64,000 nt of DNA, from the NCBI GenBank assembly GCA_907165275.2, contig OU015649.1, positions 9,082,001-9,146,000 on the forward strand. Direction: 5' to 3'. The notes below the pieces were generated by a model. The model saw only the letters and a program-made list of their open reading frames with translations, did no database searches and had not been told where the DNA came from. The position numbers and the translations under genes were made by a program. The number at the start of each line of letters is the position of its first letter. Position 1 is the stretch's first letter. This stretch comes from Zygaena filipendulae. Its lineage: Eukaryota > Arthropoda > Insecta > Lepidoptera > Zygaenidae. Of the stretch, positions 1 through 13,587 are shown piece after piece.

Positions 1-92
1 GGAAGGTTTATACGTATAGTTTATCCTGGAATTGCCGCGGGAACTCCGAAATTACCTCGGGGGAAACCGCGAGGGACAGCTAGTAGGTAATC
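1..92 (+). repeat. GC-motif interspersed repeat, cut by window edge
   Basis: CCTGGAATTGCCGCGGGAAC, TCCGAAATTACC, GGAAACCGCG and GACAGCTAGTAG are the conserved right end of the common repeat in this window. Its left part lies before base 1. Confidence 0.75.
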
Positions 93-951
93 AATATAAG
101 TGTAGCCATTCGCTTCGTGAACTCGAACTATAAACTGACTGTTATGTCCTTGTAAAACTGCTTCAAGGACAATTCTTACTACTCAACCGTTAACAATTAT
201 GGACCTCTCGAGTATTGTTAAGAGTGAGACCTAAAAGTAAAAGTATTTTTTACATCGGTGTAAGTCTCAAGAACTATAAATACTTATTAAAACAATTATT
301 TTATAACTATTTTTGTATTTGCATTTATCAAAATACGTAATATGAAACGCCAAAATGCCGCTTTTTTCACCTGCCTATAAATATTAACTCACTATGTTAA
401 GATTTAAGAACCACGAAGAAGATAATATATTAACTAGAAAGGCAATGTAGGTTGGGCAGGCGTGCCACGGTTGCAAATGTTCTAACTTACCCAAAACTTT
501 ATTTCCTGGCATCCCAGATACTTATATTTTCCACAATATTTTCAAAGCTGTGTATTTTGAAAACAGTGACTAAGTAAAACTGTAACCAAATGGCGTTTGA
601 TACTTTTCATCACGTTAGTAAATATTTTTAATTTATGTGCGTGACGAAATAATTTTGTGTAACGGACATCACCAGGTGACACGTTTTCATTTTTTCTTTT
701 CATACTAAACTGAGTTGATGATTAGATTATGTAACATTTATTTCTATCATTTTATGGTTGCAATTAAAAACATGGTGGTTTTGCGGTTACAATATGCACA
801 TTTTTACACTCACAATATCTAGCAATCAACCAAAATAAACATACTTCAAAAGTTAAACCAGTCTACACATTATTAATTAGGTAATTACAAAATCACTATT
901 TTTCTGATTGAAACTGCAATATGAATGCAACAAAAGTTACATAATTGCCCT

Positions 952-1160
952 GGGCCCTTATTCACTATGACCAATAACATTCCTTGCCCATAACGCGCGT
1001 CCCAAAAACGCATTTCCAAACGTACAAGATTTTTCATGCCATAAGAACCGTTGTAAATGTTTTTTTTTGGAGTAAAACTTTTTTGATTATGAGAGAAAGA
1101 CAGTCTTTGCGGCGGTCTTATCTTAGCGCGGCGTGTTATGGTCATAGTGAATAAGGGCCC
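952..1160. mobile_element. MITE with 26-bp terminal inverted repeats, 209 bp
   Basis: The left end GGGCCCTTATTCACTATGAC (952 onward, continuing CAATAAC) is the reverse complement of the right end ending at 1160, except for one extra A. The interior is unrelated and non-coding. This is a typical small non-autonomous DNA transposon. The family and target duplication were not determined. Confidence 0.8.
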
Positions 1161-2064
1161 TGCATTGTTCTGTTCTGTGGTGAGAACACTTATAAGAACA
1201 GTGCAGTAAGAAATCTATACGCATAAACAGACGTTTGTTTTCCATATTTACAAGGATCGTCTTCAAGCTTGAACAATGGATGTAGGAGTAAGACGGTTGT
1301 CGATTGCTAATTGCTTAGTTATCTGTCGTACAGTAACAATGGGACGCCCCATTTAACAGTAGGTCTGGGATTAAGCGTCGGTGTTTATATCGGAACAGAT
1401 CCTTCGCGCTCGTTACCGCCACGGTCATTACCTTAACAAATGGGGATTACGTGTATTTCACAATTGATTGCCGTTTTGTCTAAAATTCCTTTTGCAGGTG
1501 AATGAAATGTACGGTTGGACTTCAATTTAATCAAAATATGTACAGAGCATGTGTGATTGATGATTTTTAATAGTAAAAAAAATTTAATAAAAATAGAAAA
1601 TTTCTTTATGTCACTGAACTTAGAAAAGGTTTGTCTTGGACTTTGAAGAGTCGCCGAGAGATTATATGGACCTAGTGCTGACAAAAAGTATAAAATTTAG
1701 GAGGTGTACCTAGGTACCTACATAAGGCTTTATATTATCTATACCTACAACTTCTGTGGACCTTCCGGAATATACTAGTTCAATCAATGAATTTAAATTA
1801 AAATGTTTGGGTATATTATGTCTATGTCGCCTATATGTCATCCGCAGGTCCCAATTCAAACAGAGCTTATACTATGGGTAGGTACGTAGGCGCGTTTTTA
1901 AGTTCGCGGAATGGAGGGGATGAGAGTTAGTGGTGGATATGTTTTTAGCTGTCACGTATTCTGTGACTTATTATTAATATAAATGCCAAGTTTTATCGTA
2001 ATTAGGTCATTAGTATTTGATATATCGCCAATCAAGCAACTCAATCGGGAAGAAAATTGGAAAC

Positions 2065-2448
2065 ATGGAGAAAATCGAACACCGCGCCGTTATAAAGTTC
2101 TTGACAAAACAAGGAAAGTCTGTTCAAAACATGATGGAAGAGATATCATTGGTTTACGGGGAATCTTGCCTCGGGAAAACAATGATTTATAAGTGGCATG
2201 GACTTTTTAAGCAAGGCAGAGAGTCGCTTGAAGATGATCCACGGCCGGGACGGCCTATTGATGTGACCAATCCGGAACATGTTGAAAAAGTAGAAAAAAA
2301 TATACTGGAAGATGCTCGGCTGAAGAAGAAACAAATTGTAGAAATGATTGGAGTATCGGATACAACCATTTTTAAAATCCTGTATGATCATCTTGGAATG
2401 ACCAAGGTCAGTGCAAGATGGGTGCCGAGAATGCTCACGCCGCCGCAA
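2065..2448 (+). pseudogene. Truncated mariner-family transposase (N-terminal DNA-binding half)
   Basis: From the Met at 2065 the frame reads MEKIEHRAVIKFLTKQGKS, then W-H-G-L-F-K-Q-G-R-E-S-L-E-D-D-P-R-P-G-R-P, followed by ARLKKKQIVEMIGVSDTTIF and LGMTKVSARWVPRMLT. This is the paired helix-turn-helix N-terminal domain of a mariner-like transposase, including the GRP linker. Homology fades after TPPQK at about 2448 and the frame stops at 2491. The catalytic DD(34)D domain is missing, as about 340 residues are usual for the family. The element is therefore dead. It appears to have been broken before or by the arrival of unrelated sequence downstream. The frame upstream of 2065 is open but does not look like transposase. 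Confidence 0.85.
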
Positions 2449-2520
2449 AAACCGTACCGTAAAATCGTACCTACTAGACGACTAATATTATAATTATATG
2501 CTTTTTGTAAATAATATACA

Positions 2521-3040
2521 GGTTACAGTCAATGTGATAAATCCGGTGAAAGTAATTAATTTTTCACAATAACTTTTGCTGTGATACCTACTGGTTGACT
2601 CCATAATTAAAATGTAGAGCACCCTGACATGAGGTTAGGACTTAACCTAACCTATTATAATATTGGACTCAAATTCGCAGAGCTCTTTTCTGTGTGAACC
2701 GTTAATTGTCTTAGGCGCATCTGCACCGGATCGCGCTTCATGGTCAGGCGGGGTCATGGCGGGGTAAGCCAAGTTGACATGCTACAATCTTTGACGCACG
2801 GAAAACATAAGTAACGAATCGTCATGTTACTTGATTGAAGTTTTCTATTCTAGTTTTCTATGCGTTAACGATTGTAGAATATCAACTTGGCTAACCCCGC
2901 AGTACAAACCTAACCTAGCCTAGCGTGTCGGGGTGCTTTCTATCTTATTCATGTAGTCGAACAGTAAAATAGCAAAGTTATTGTGAAAAACTAATCACTT
3001 TCATCGCATTTATCATGCATTTATCGCATTGGCCGTGACT
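2521..3040. mobile_element. Palindromic (foldback) MITE, about 520 bp
   Basis: The two halves are imperfect inverted copies. The outer arm contains AATGTGATAAAT and a TTTTTCACAATAACTTT block, mirrored by AAAGTTATTGTGAAAAA and ATTTATCGCATT near 2976-3030. A middle arm has GCACCCTGACAT/GTGTCGGGGTGC. An inner arm has GGGGTAAGCCAAGTTGA near 2761, mirrored by TCAACTTGGCTAACCCC near 2882. No coding frame is present. It is a non-autonomous foldback DNA element; its family is unknown. Boundaries are approximate and I did not find a target duplication. Confidence 0.75.
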
Positions 3041-4075
3041 CATTTGAACATACTAAACTAAATAACAATTAATTACATTACCATGGACCAATATTACCCC
3101 GATTTTGCAATTAATTAGATCGGATCGGAAAATTAACTTAAGATATAGTAGTTGCTTTCTATCCGATTTCGAGTAGACCGATGAGCTGCTGCAATAATAA
3201 CAAAGTAGAAAAAAAAATTCTCGAGAATTAATTAAGTACCTATATATAAGTTTAATATTATTACATTATATACCTACGTACATTATTATTGTGAAAACGT
3301 GAAAACATATTTACCTTTGAGTTTGCGAGACTCAATTACGTGAGCAAAGTTACTTAGTCTCGTCGTTCGATAATATTAATTTGTTACGTCGTTAAACTTT
3401 AACATCTTATGATTTGCTTGATAACTAGGATAAATCTTATTTCATCTTTCCGACAATAGAACACACAGAGAAACGCTTATTAATTTAATGATGCTAATTT
3501 GCATTATTATGTGGAAACTCGCAAACCATTTCTACTCTGTACAATATTTTTTCTTTCCCTTTGAAGTCTTGGAAAAATACCTCGCGAACTTTCGTTTGTA
3601 AAAGGTCGTTTGACATATTATCGTAGTTACAGTAGGTATGTTTATTTTATCGATAAAAAACTATTTGCTAGTCTTTATGGTTAAACAAACATGTTAAAAA
3701 TACACCGAACAATCTTTTTCTTACTAAGTACCCAGAATGAAATAAAATCTATTGTTTTGTGCAACCGCATTAACCAATATGGCGTCCGCGTCATTTAAGG
3801 CGGAAACATATTATTGTGTCATGTCGTATTGTATCGCGATAGAAGTAGGTATATCGGTTTCATACACAGAATGCAATAAAATATTTTTAATACAATTGTT
3901 CAAAAGTGCTATATTACGTAGCTGCAGTTTAGCGTGCAGAAAGTTGACGATTACGCTTTAGTGCTTTTTACTTTACCAATTAGAAGAAGAAAAATCTGGC
4001 AAAGATAATCCTCCAAAGAGCTTTTAGTTTCAATTTTATCTACTCTATAATCTTTCTACGTAACACGTAGATATC

Positions 4076-4320
4076 ATCCTTACTAATATTATAAAAGTGA
4101 AAGTCAGTTTGTTTGTTTGTTAGTTTCACGGCTAAACGACATAACCAATCACCACGAAATTTTGCATTCACGTTGTCAGGCGTACAGATAAGGAAGAAGA
4201 AACTACATTAAATTTTGCATACTACCTACACTTTGTCAAGGGTAGATCAAGGAAAAAAAAAGGATAGTAAGTACTTTTATCTCGGAATACGCGGGTGAAA
4301 CCGCGGGGAACAGCTAGTAT
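4076..4320 (+). repeat. GC-motif interspersed repeat, near full length
   Basis: It starts TCCTTACTAATATTATAAAA followed by GTTTGTTTGTTTGTTAG, has CACGAAATTTTGCATTCACG and TTGTCAGGCGTACAGA, and ends CGCGGGTGAAACCGCGGGGA plus ACAGCTAGTAT. These are the landmarks used to find the other copies. Confidence 0.85.
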
Positions 4321-5403
4321 ATAATATATCCAGCCGGCCTAATCGTTTTACGTCATCCTACATCTAGGTCAAAACTATGTGGCAGAATAACGAGCTTATC
4401 GGTTATTCGTCTAAATAATTCAAGTATTTATACAGTACCACTTCGATTGATTCTTCCCTAATTTGCGCAGATGATTGGATTATGTGATACAGCTATGTCC
4501 TATGTATTTCCACTTACAAGTGGTAACTAGGCGATAAGGAGCAGCCGCTTCTAGCAAATGATTGGCCATTACCACTTTAGAGACGTACCTACCTATACTT
4601 ATACGCTATCGCTCACTTGTTTTAAGCACCACTTGCGGAACATCTGTGAATGTGAGGTACATTATGAATATGAATCGGTAGATTTATTTAGATAAAGATC
4701 GCAAAGTGATCGGCAGAATTTCAGGCTATTAAAAATCAAGAATCGATTTTTTAAATCGATAGATAAACAGATTGTCTATTCATGTGATGGATAAAAATTC
4801 ACACAAAACGTGTTCTATTTTTGAACTTATTCTTTGCGGCTAACAAAGTAAATAGAAAATTATGTGGTTTAAACTTTGTGTACACTTCGGTTGCAAATGC
4901 AATAAATATTATTAGGTAGGTACTATTGAGATAATCTGATGACGGAGCGGAGCCGAGATGTAATGACTGAAATTTCCTAATAGCAAATGATAGAACAATC
5001 GAATTTTAGCTAGTTTGTTTTGTTGCATTGAGTACTTTTCATTTCTTATGATGCCAAGGGTCTGAAAAAGGAACCAGAAGATTGCCACAGGAACTCTCTA
5101 ATTGAAACTGCAAAGAATCGAGTGTGGGCTTTCATTAGGTATTATAAAGCTGTTTTCTTTTTGTTAAACATTCATTTACATGTTTTCATTATTGTTGTCC
5201 TTAGATTGTCCCATTAAAAATCACACCTAATAATCTTGAGTTTTCTCTCTCTTCAGAGTTTATTTGATTAACTGTCTATAATGTCATCGAATCAGTCGTT
5301 CGAGAGCTGTCAGCGCACCGCGCTTTTAAACTGTCTGCTGCATTGGTACGCCAAAATTAAATAATTCTCTGACCAATATCGCACAACGCGTTCGTTTTTT
5401 TTT

Positions 5404-5657
5404 GACGTTCAGGACCACCGTAACCTTACAGCCGCATTAGGTCGACAAGCTTATCCTCCAAGGACGGTTCAACGATGGCTTGCTCACTTCAGACAAGGCT
5501 GAATCGAATTACGGGTTACGCTAACTGGGATCAGCTTCAGGACGCTCTTATTGAAGCTGCCATACGGGAAGGTTTTGAGAGGGGCTTGTTTCAAGGTTTG
5601 CAAAAACTTTCAGAGCGTTGGAATGCTGTAATTAATAACAAAAGTGCCTACTTGTAA
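5404..5657 (+). pseudogene. Internally deleted mariner-like transposase remnant
   Basis: In one frame 5404-5498 reads ...LTAALGRQAYPPRTVQRWLA followed by HFRQG, resembling the helix-turn-helix part of a Tc1/mariner-like transposase (W-x-x-x-F-x-x-G). In a second frame the sequence continues as GFERGLFQGLQKLSERWNAV and INNKSAYL then stop at 5655. That resembles the extreme C terminus of such transposases (L-x-x-R-W-x-x-x-I). The catalytic core between them is missing. I infer an internal deletion plus frameshift. The assignment rests on short motifs, so the family is tentative. Confidence 0.4.
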
Positions 5658-7512
5658 TAATAATGAAATACCAGTCAATAATTTTTTTTTTCTTTTCTTT
5701 TATAAGTAGGTATAATAGTTTTCTTAAATGTCATTTTGAATGGGAAATCTGATATTATAATTTTTTGAGTTAAGTATGCACTATACATATCGTCTTGTCT
5801 TGTCTCGTTGTTATTGACGTTAGTCGGAACGTTAATGTTTAATTTAGGTTACTTCAAAGAAATGTGATATAAAGGTTTTCTCATTAAGGGATCTGAAATA
5901 ATGTTCGCATTTGATTCTTTATTATGATTGTCGTTGACGTCTTTTGTACTGAATGAATATAAAATATTATTTTGTGGAAGAAAACACCGCTACACTGCTC
6001 GAAAGTTGATTTTAAATGAGAAAAGCGTTGAAAAAAATGATTAACATTAATTTGTTTTGGTGATTTATGTTTATAATTTTGATTTGGCCAAAAAAACTCA
6101 TAATATTCAAAATCCTATCTCTGCTTCTGATTAGCAGCAGTTTAAGCTGTACACAATACAGCAGTAGGTATCTAATGTTTTCTTATTATGAAAATATTTA
6201 TTTGAGCGACCGAAAATTACTCGGAGTGATGACAACAGAATATAAAATTATTAGAAGTTTTGTTTACATCGAATGAGTTTTGAATCCCGCAATAGGTCAA
6301 GCCTGAATCGCACAGTAAATTGTACAAGAATTATTCACATAAGATAAAAATAGTACTTATACAACGTGTTAAAGAATTGACCAAAAACCTAGTTACACCC
6401 TATTAAAAAAAAATGATTAAATTATGTCGAAAAAATTAACAGTCTAAAAGTTATTCAACATTGGTTTGGAGGGGACCTATCTACGAAAAGCAAATCAAGC
6501 ACTAAGCCCGCGCCTACGTGTCAGTGACCGATTCCATTTTTTTGATACGAAAGGCGTACGCGCTAAATATTGTATTATAAACAATTTAGACATGGGCTAC
6601 TAAAAATTAAAAGATATAACCTAGATGTTAAAACATGGTGCGATCAATTGCGCAGTCGATTCTGAACAAACTACTTTCTAGTTTTCAGTCTATTCATTAA
6701 CACGTTGTATAACTAAGTTTGGAAATTCCTTGCACATTAAACAAGTATTGTTTTCGCATAGGTATATCTGTTGGCTTACGATGTTTGAAATATTACGCTG
6801 TTATTTTGTTTCAAAGTTTGTTAAACAGCATTTTGAACTCAAGGTGACAAATTTCAACGTGGCGCTTACGAAGACATACTTATTTTATATTGATACCTTA
6901 ATTCGGAACGGAACTTTGTTTTTCTGAACAAACGTTGAATTGTGACGTCAACAAAGTAACAAAGTTATCCAACGTAAATTGAAATCTGCCAGACAGCTTC
7001 TTTAGGTTACCAGCCGTTAAACTATTATAAATTGTATAAATACCTAAGTCTTTGCCTGCACTCTAGTAAGAAAATTTAGAATCCTAACTAATATTATAAA
7101 TGCGAATGTGTGCAAAGACAACGTTCTAAGACGAAGCATATAAGGTATCATATTTTGTTAAGTTGAGATGCCGTTTAAGAAGTGTTAAACAAACAGTAGG
7201 ACACAGGATTTTTCCAACACATTTCATGTTAAATACATGAAACTTCTCACAATATATTTATTTCAATGTTTTAATGTTCAATGGTTGTTTGTTTTTTCGT
7301 GTTGTGCTGGAATAAATGTAATTTTCTTTCTTTCTTTCAAATGCATTCTGAGTATACCTACATAAATGAACATTGCCAATTAAGTATTGATGATGCTGAT
7401 TAAATAAAATAAAAAATCTTTTGGAAAGTTAAAACAAAATAATTATTACCTACCTATGTTTCTGGGTAAAAAAATAATTTTAGATTGGTAATTTCACGTT
7501 TTTTATCTGCAA

Positions 7513-7770
7513 ACTAGCTGTGCCCTGCGGTTTCGGAGTTACCGCAGGAACGCCAAAATAGTCTAATTTCTTATAACATCAGCTAACTAGCAGTGAAAGT
7601 CCCGTCAAAATCAGTCCAACCTTTTCGTTCCCGTAAGAACTTCAAACTTCTTTATAAGAACCTTCTCCTTACAATAACAAACAACAAAAAAAGAATTAGC
7701 GAATTGGTCCAGCCGTTAACGCCCGATGCCGCGACCAAGGGAAATAGGGATTAATTTGTATACATTTATA
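7513..7770 (-). repeat. GC-motif interspersed repeat, variant
   Basis: ACTAGCTGTGCCCTGCGGTT starts the copy in reverse orientation. The far end, CGCGACCAAGGGAAATAGGG, matches in reverse the start of the copy at 36785. Confidence 0.65.
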
Positions 7771-7793
7771 TAGATATAGACAATTAGAAATTA

Positions 7794-8078
7794 TCCTACT
7801 AATATTATAAATGTGAAAGTGTGGATGTTTGGATGTTTGTTACTCAATCACGCAAAAACGGCTAAATGGATTTGGATGAAATTTGGCATACACGTTGTCA
7901 GGGGTATAGAAAAGGACATAGGGCACTTTTTACCAGGAATTCCCGCAGGAACTCCGAAATTAAAGCGGGTTAACCTAGTAAAATTGTGCATACTAGACAT
8001 ATAGCGTATATTTATCCCGAAATTTCCGCGGGATCTCCGGATTTAACGTAATTGAAACCGCGGTGAACAGCTGCTAGT
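7794..8078 (+). repeat. GC-motif interspersed repeat, near full length
   Basis: TCCTACTAATATTATAAATG, GATGTTTGTTACTCAATCAC, ATACACGTTGTCAGGGGTAT and GAAACCGCGGTGAACAGCTG mark a well-preserved copy. An open frame at 7813-8001 is just this repeat translated. Confidence 0.85.
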
Positions 8079-8164
8079 TTCATATAATTTTATCCAGTGT
8101 TTTTGAAGAATCATTTAAATAGGACATTAAAAATAAATTATAACGAACTCAACTCATCTTAAAA

Positions 8165-8342
8165 TGAATTGCTGTTTGTTCGTCTCGCTAAAACTCGACA
8201 ATGGCTGGACCGATTTGGCTAATTTTGATCTTAAAATATTTGTGGAAGTTCAGGGATGGTTTAAACAATAAATTAGGCTACTTTGGGGTCTCTGCGGAAA
8301 TTCCGAAATTCACGCGGGTGAAACCGCGGAGCACAGCTAGTC
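8165..8342 (+). repeat. GC-motif interspersed repeat, subfamily 2
   Basis: It starts GAATTGCTGTTTGTTCGTCT, then CGCTAAAACTCGACAATGGC, and ends CGCGGGTGAAACCGCGGAGC plus ACAGCTAGT. The same left part occurs at 52866, defining a second subfamily with a shared right end. Confidence 0.75.
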
Positions 8343-8470
8343 TCAAATAAATATATTACGTATTTTCGAGTTTTTTTTAGCGATGTCGCCCGTGTGAACT
8401 GCGGGATTCCATCGAAAATTATTCTTCTGAAAATATAAGTAGCCTATTTCCTATATCTTATATTATATAC

Positions 8471-8900
8471 TAGCTGGTGCTCGCGGTTTCACCCGCGTGA
8501 ACTTTCGACCCTTGGAATAACAGTAATGACGTTAGATTTTTTCACTCTCTTAAAACGTAGTGGTTATATACTCTTTGGTCTCAAAGAAAATATAATCACA
8601 TCATCTGTTTCTCCAAGCCTTAAAACTGTCACTTCGCGAAAAATCAATTCAAAAGAAAAAAAATGCATATCTCTAAAAAGGTTTTATCACGTTCGTTATG
8701 CAACATTATATCGAAGCTTTCGACCATTGCATTGCGCTGAAGTCTTTAACTGCTGATAACTTTTTTCCCCTATGTCCTATTTCTATGAAACAAAGCCTAT
8801 ATGTTGCTCCAGACTTAGCTTAATCTACTACTGAATATTGCATGACAACCCGTTCAGTAGATACGGAGATTATCGCGAACAAACAGACAGACAGAATAGA
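8471..8900 (-). repeat. GC-motif interspersed repeat, longer variant
   Basis: It begins ACTAGCTGGTGCTCGCGGTT and continues through AACAAAGCCTATATGTTGCTCCAGACT to GTAGATACGGAGATTATCGC and CAAACAGACAGACAGA. The CAAAGCCTATA...TTGCTCCAGAC part recurs, inverted, at 62330-62480. Confidence 0.6.
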
Positions 8901-9144
8901 ATTTTAAAAACTTTTTTTTTGGGCTTAGTTACTCTTCTTTTATCACCCCTCTCAATTTTAGGTAAAAATATTCAATGTACAGAACCGCAGATTCTACTCT
9001 TTTATTATAGTATAGATATATCTGAATATAATTATATCAAATCTATCTCCTTGCCAAATTTTATTGTAATCTGTCCATCAGTTTAGTAGTTAAAGGGTAA
9101 CAAACAAACAGAGTTACTTTACATTCATAATAATAAACTAAAAA

Positions 9145-9320
9145 CTATGCGGTTTTACCCGCGTAAATTTCGGAGTTCCCGCTAGAATAAAAAGTACCTT
9201 ATTTCCTTTTATGTACCCCTTACAACGTGTATGTAAAGTTTTATGATAATCGACTGAGTAATTAAAGTGTGAAAGCGTAACAAACAACTAAGCCCATATT
9301 CGCATTTATAATATTAAGGT
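9145..9320 (-). repeat. GC-motif interspersed repeat, decayed
   Basis: CTATGCGGTTTTACCCGCGT, TTTCGGAGTTCCCGCTAGAA and GTGAAAGCGTAACAAACAAC are diverged reverse-orientation landmarks of the family. Confidence 0.6.
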
Positions 9321-12011
9321 TTAATAAAAATTTTAATATTCTTTTGCCGTACATATTTATACGCAGTTATTGAAGAAAGAGAACACGACTTTGAAGTTGT
9401 TTCTGCATAGCTTCGTTTTAATTTCATCCGATTTTCTCGGGAAATGAACTAGCTTCCAGTATTCGTATGTATGTCAAGTGTCGTTTCCGTAGAATGCGAG
9501 GGAATGTTCTGTTTGGCATTTAATATAAATATTTGTGTCATTAGCGATTTCTTCTTTTTATTTTATTCAAAAATTTTTCACGGAGTAAATACAAAAGACA
9601 GCCTTAATTTCAAGAACACCGTGTCAGCCAATCTCTACACTGATAGAGGCTGGCAGCAAATGCCTTCGTTTGTCTCTTCCACTCTTCGCTGTCCATTAAA
9701 ATATATTAGGTAATTTATCAGAAACAAAAGTCTAAAGGCCTATAAATACGATAAAACCATAAACGCAGTGAAATAGGCGATCTATTGCTGAAATTTAATC
9801 TATAACGGAGATCTCCACGATTACTATTGCTGCTGCTAGTCTTGAACTGCCCTCATGAAACTGATTCGCTTCGCTTCATTATCTACTGAGGGATCATCTT
9901 GTGGAAGGTGTACCTCTGCCGGTACCTGATCACCACTGAGTTTTTAAAACCTTATTAGCCGATATTTGTCAATTAATTATTAGTATTTCTCTGCATTTCT
10001 CGTTTCTCATCTGATTTTGCAAGGAAATCATAAATATATTTCACTTCATTGATTTATGTTATCGCTGAATTTTCAACTTGAGAAGTTGTTGTGTTGACAA
10101 CACACGTAACGGATACAATACAAAGTTCAAATAAACATCTCTCGACCTTGGTCTATCATTTACGAAAGAAAATCACAGTTCATTTTTTTTATAATAAATT
10201 ACGAACGCATTTCGTTTTCAAGCTGTATTTATGCTGTTGAACTGTCAGTGAGTTAATTGCGACAGAAGCGTAGGGAATTTTTGCATTCATGTTTTTATGT
10301 GTAAGAATTGTGCAAACTGTTGCGAGTGAAGTCTTCTAGACGAAAAGAAACGCTGAGAGAAATTGTTACACAACAAATGCTGAAAAAAAAAGATAAAAAA
10401 GCACAAGCAGCGTTTAGATAACGAAGATCTTTTTAGTCTACCTAGTACCTATTACCTCTCCTGGACAAAAGACAGAAATGGAGCTTTATAAAAAAATTAT
10501 ATAATATAATCTTTTTTTTCTCGTGCCCGTCTTAGATACTCGTTCGGAACATTTAGATAGTACCTAGTACCTACTTATTTGGCGTGAATGTTGTGCTCGT
10601 TCGTTATGATTACATAGCATTACTCTTCGTCACTCTTGTATTACAATCTTTACGCATTTTACGCTGTCTCGCGTCATTTGTTACGAGTGTTGTTATTGTA
10701 GCTGAAGGGATGGCGGGGCGCTATCTGTATCCGTTTGTTTACTCACACGGTACGATGGTTACGTACACAAATTGAACGAGAATGCATCTATCTATCCAAA
10801 TAGGGTATTTGAATGGATAAAAAATAACTTTGTCTAATCAAATGAAAATAAAAAATACTCAACATTATAATATTATAACCTCTCTATAAGAATAAACAGG
10901 AGAAGTAATTATAGAAGGTTTTAAGTAGGTATATACTCGTAATTCTCTCCTCAAATAACTTTTTTTGCGTAATAAAAAATCATGAAAATTGATCGCTCAA
11001 GTTGCCGACGCACTGACTAATCATGCCCTAAAGCGAGAACCACACGTCTTGCGACTTACAATCGCTGCCAACACTATGTTTGACCATTAGCATTAAGTTA
11101 TAACATTCAACATTGATTCCTCTGTATCCGCTGGTACCTACCTACAACATTGTTTTGTATAACCAAGGTTATTTTTAAAAATAAAAAATAAAAAAATATT
11201 ACAACTCCCAACTTTATAAGCAGATGGTCGGGTCGTTCTTGTTATCCCCACAAAGTTATGGCTACCGAAGCTGCAGATGATTACCATCAAAAGGGCGCCG
11301 GCTCACGTTCGCTCACTCGAATAGTGCGATGGCGGTCAGCAAATTTATTGTGTCCACCTTAAAATAATTGGCTAACGATGTAACATTTTGTTTTAAAACA
11401 ATTGCTTCTATTGCAGTTTTTAGACAATTTTCAGGGTTAGTGTAAATTACAAAAATAAACGTATTTGATTGAGAAATATACCTACTAAATTCTATGATAG
11501 CAAAACCGTGAAAAATGGCACATAAAATAATTAAAAAACAACATACCTACGTATATACCTAGGCGATAAGTAGGTATAAGTACCAGTACGTATGTAACAT
11601 GCTAGTAGGTACCTACATATAATAGGTACGAGTATTCTAGAAGTAGGCTACATCCCGAAATGACTTAATTCATACCGACAAGCTACCAAGTTTATCGGCG
11701 ACATTTTCTCTTGCCTCATGAGTTTCTATTCAGACTTTACGGAAATCCGGACACTTCCCGAAAGAGCGGCTAGACTAAATCAGTATACCTACTTCGGTTA
11801 TACGATAGGATAGTTGGAAACTTTTTGAATGGGCTTATACTTATATTGCATCGTTGAAATTGCCCTATATCTGAAACTTGCGTGAAAGACTAACAAATAT
11901 CCATCCATCCATCCATCCATACATACTGACAAACTTTCGCGTTAGAATATTAGTAGGATATGTCAGACAGTCAGTGCTAAAATTGACGACTTTTTGACCT
12001 TCATATCTTCA

Positions 12012-12048
12012 TTCAAGAAGCTAGCTCAAACAGAGCTAGCTTCTTGAA
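12012..12048. repeat. Perfect 16-bp inverted repeat with 5-nt loop
   Basis: TTCAAGAAGCTAGCTC (12012-12027) and GAGCTAGCTTCTTGAA (12033-12048) are exact reverse complements around AAACA. No T-run follows and no gene is nearby. Confidence 0.9.
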
Positions 12049-13587
12049 ATTTGGACTTCTACATGTCCTTATGGATATAATTAAACACACGTAGTTTTAT
12101 GTGTTTACGTGAAAGAGGTTTTGAGTTATAGAAGGGTCAAAAGTGGCACCAAGTGGTTCGTGTAATATTACACTCGGCGCTGGCTAGCCAGTTCCTTTGC
12201 TTGAACTTGGCTTGACACGCTACCGCGTGTCTAGATATTCGTATTAATAAGCTAAAGCATTATGTTGATTCAGACACTATAGCGGCGTTGTGTATAATCT
12301 TACCGATATAACGAAATATTTATAGACTTGAAAGTTGAAAGCTTATTTCATTATTGTTTTGCTTTTTATTATGTAGATACTTAAATCGTTTCGGACTTTT
12401 CTTGCCATTGTAATTATAATTTTTTTGTAACTTAAATCCCGGCAAAGGAACAAAAAATAACTAACGTGGGCTTTTCGTATATTAATATTTGTTTTTATCA
12501 CGTAAATTAACGATTTACCATTTCCCAAAGTATTTTGGTGAGAAATTCGGTTTATTTTTCTATCGTTGATCGAAGTTTAAAACAAATTCTGTCAACCATT
12601 CATAAAAAAAAATCTGGGTTTTTACGTTTCTGAACGTTTCGATTATTCTGTGGTCAAATAACCAGTTTTTTTTTATAGTTACGTAGATAGATAGAACCGT
12701 TGCGTCGGAGGGGAACTCAGAAAAAGTCATGTTGAGATAAAACTAAAAGTCAATTTCGTATCGCACAAAGGACAGAAAGAGTTGGCGTTCTGGAGACATA
12801 TAAGTGAAATTCCTTACATCGACAGAGAGGCATTCTTAAAATTGATGGTAAAATTCAAACTGATATTATATTTCTAAAGAAATTTAATAATAGTTTTAGG
12901 TAGGTATATGTCTAACAATATTCTATATTTTTCTCTATATCATTTTATAATAATATGTATATAATAATATGTACCTGTTATATTTTTGTCGAAATCTCTG
13001 CTTTTAACTTCTAAAGGGAAACAGTCATCTTTAATATTCGTAATCTGGATTATCCTTTATAAAATAATGTGGGTACCAAACAAGAACGTTATTAGAACGG
13101 AATTATTGGGTAGACAGTGGGGTAGCCTTACGTGAAACCTGTGGAGTGGTTTTGAAATCTCAATATCCAGAGAGAATGAAATCGAAAGGTTACACTGAAG
13201 GTAGCTAGGCAGGATATGTTATCAATATTGTCGATTACCGCCAGGCGAGATACAGATTTTCTTTGGTGTATAAAAAGATTTACGTTATATCGACATCTGA
13301 CCATTGTGGAAAAATTAAGAAAATAATTATGTTTTGACATTATCACACACAGCACCACGAGTTGAGAATAAAAATAAGTATCTATACTGAGTAGAGAGAC
13401 AGAGAGTAGAATCCGCGATTCGGTAGGTTTCGTTCGGTAGGAATATTTTTACCAAAAATTGAGAAGGGTCGATAAAGGAAGAGTAAACAACCACAACAAA
13501 AGTTTTGAAATTCTTTTCTGTCTGTCTGTCTGTTCACGATAATCTCCGAATATACTGAACAGATTGCGCACAGCTAGTGTCACATAC

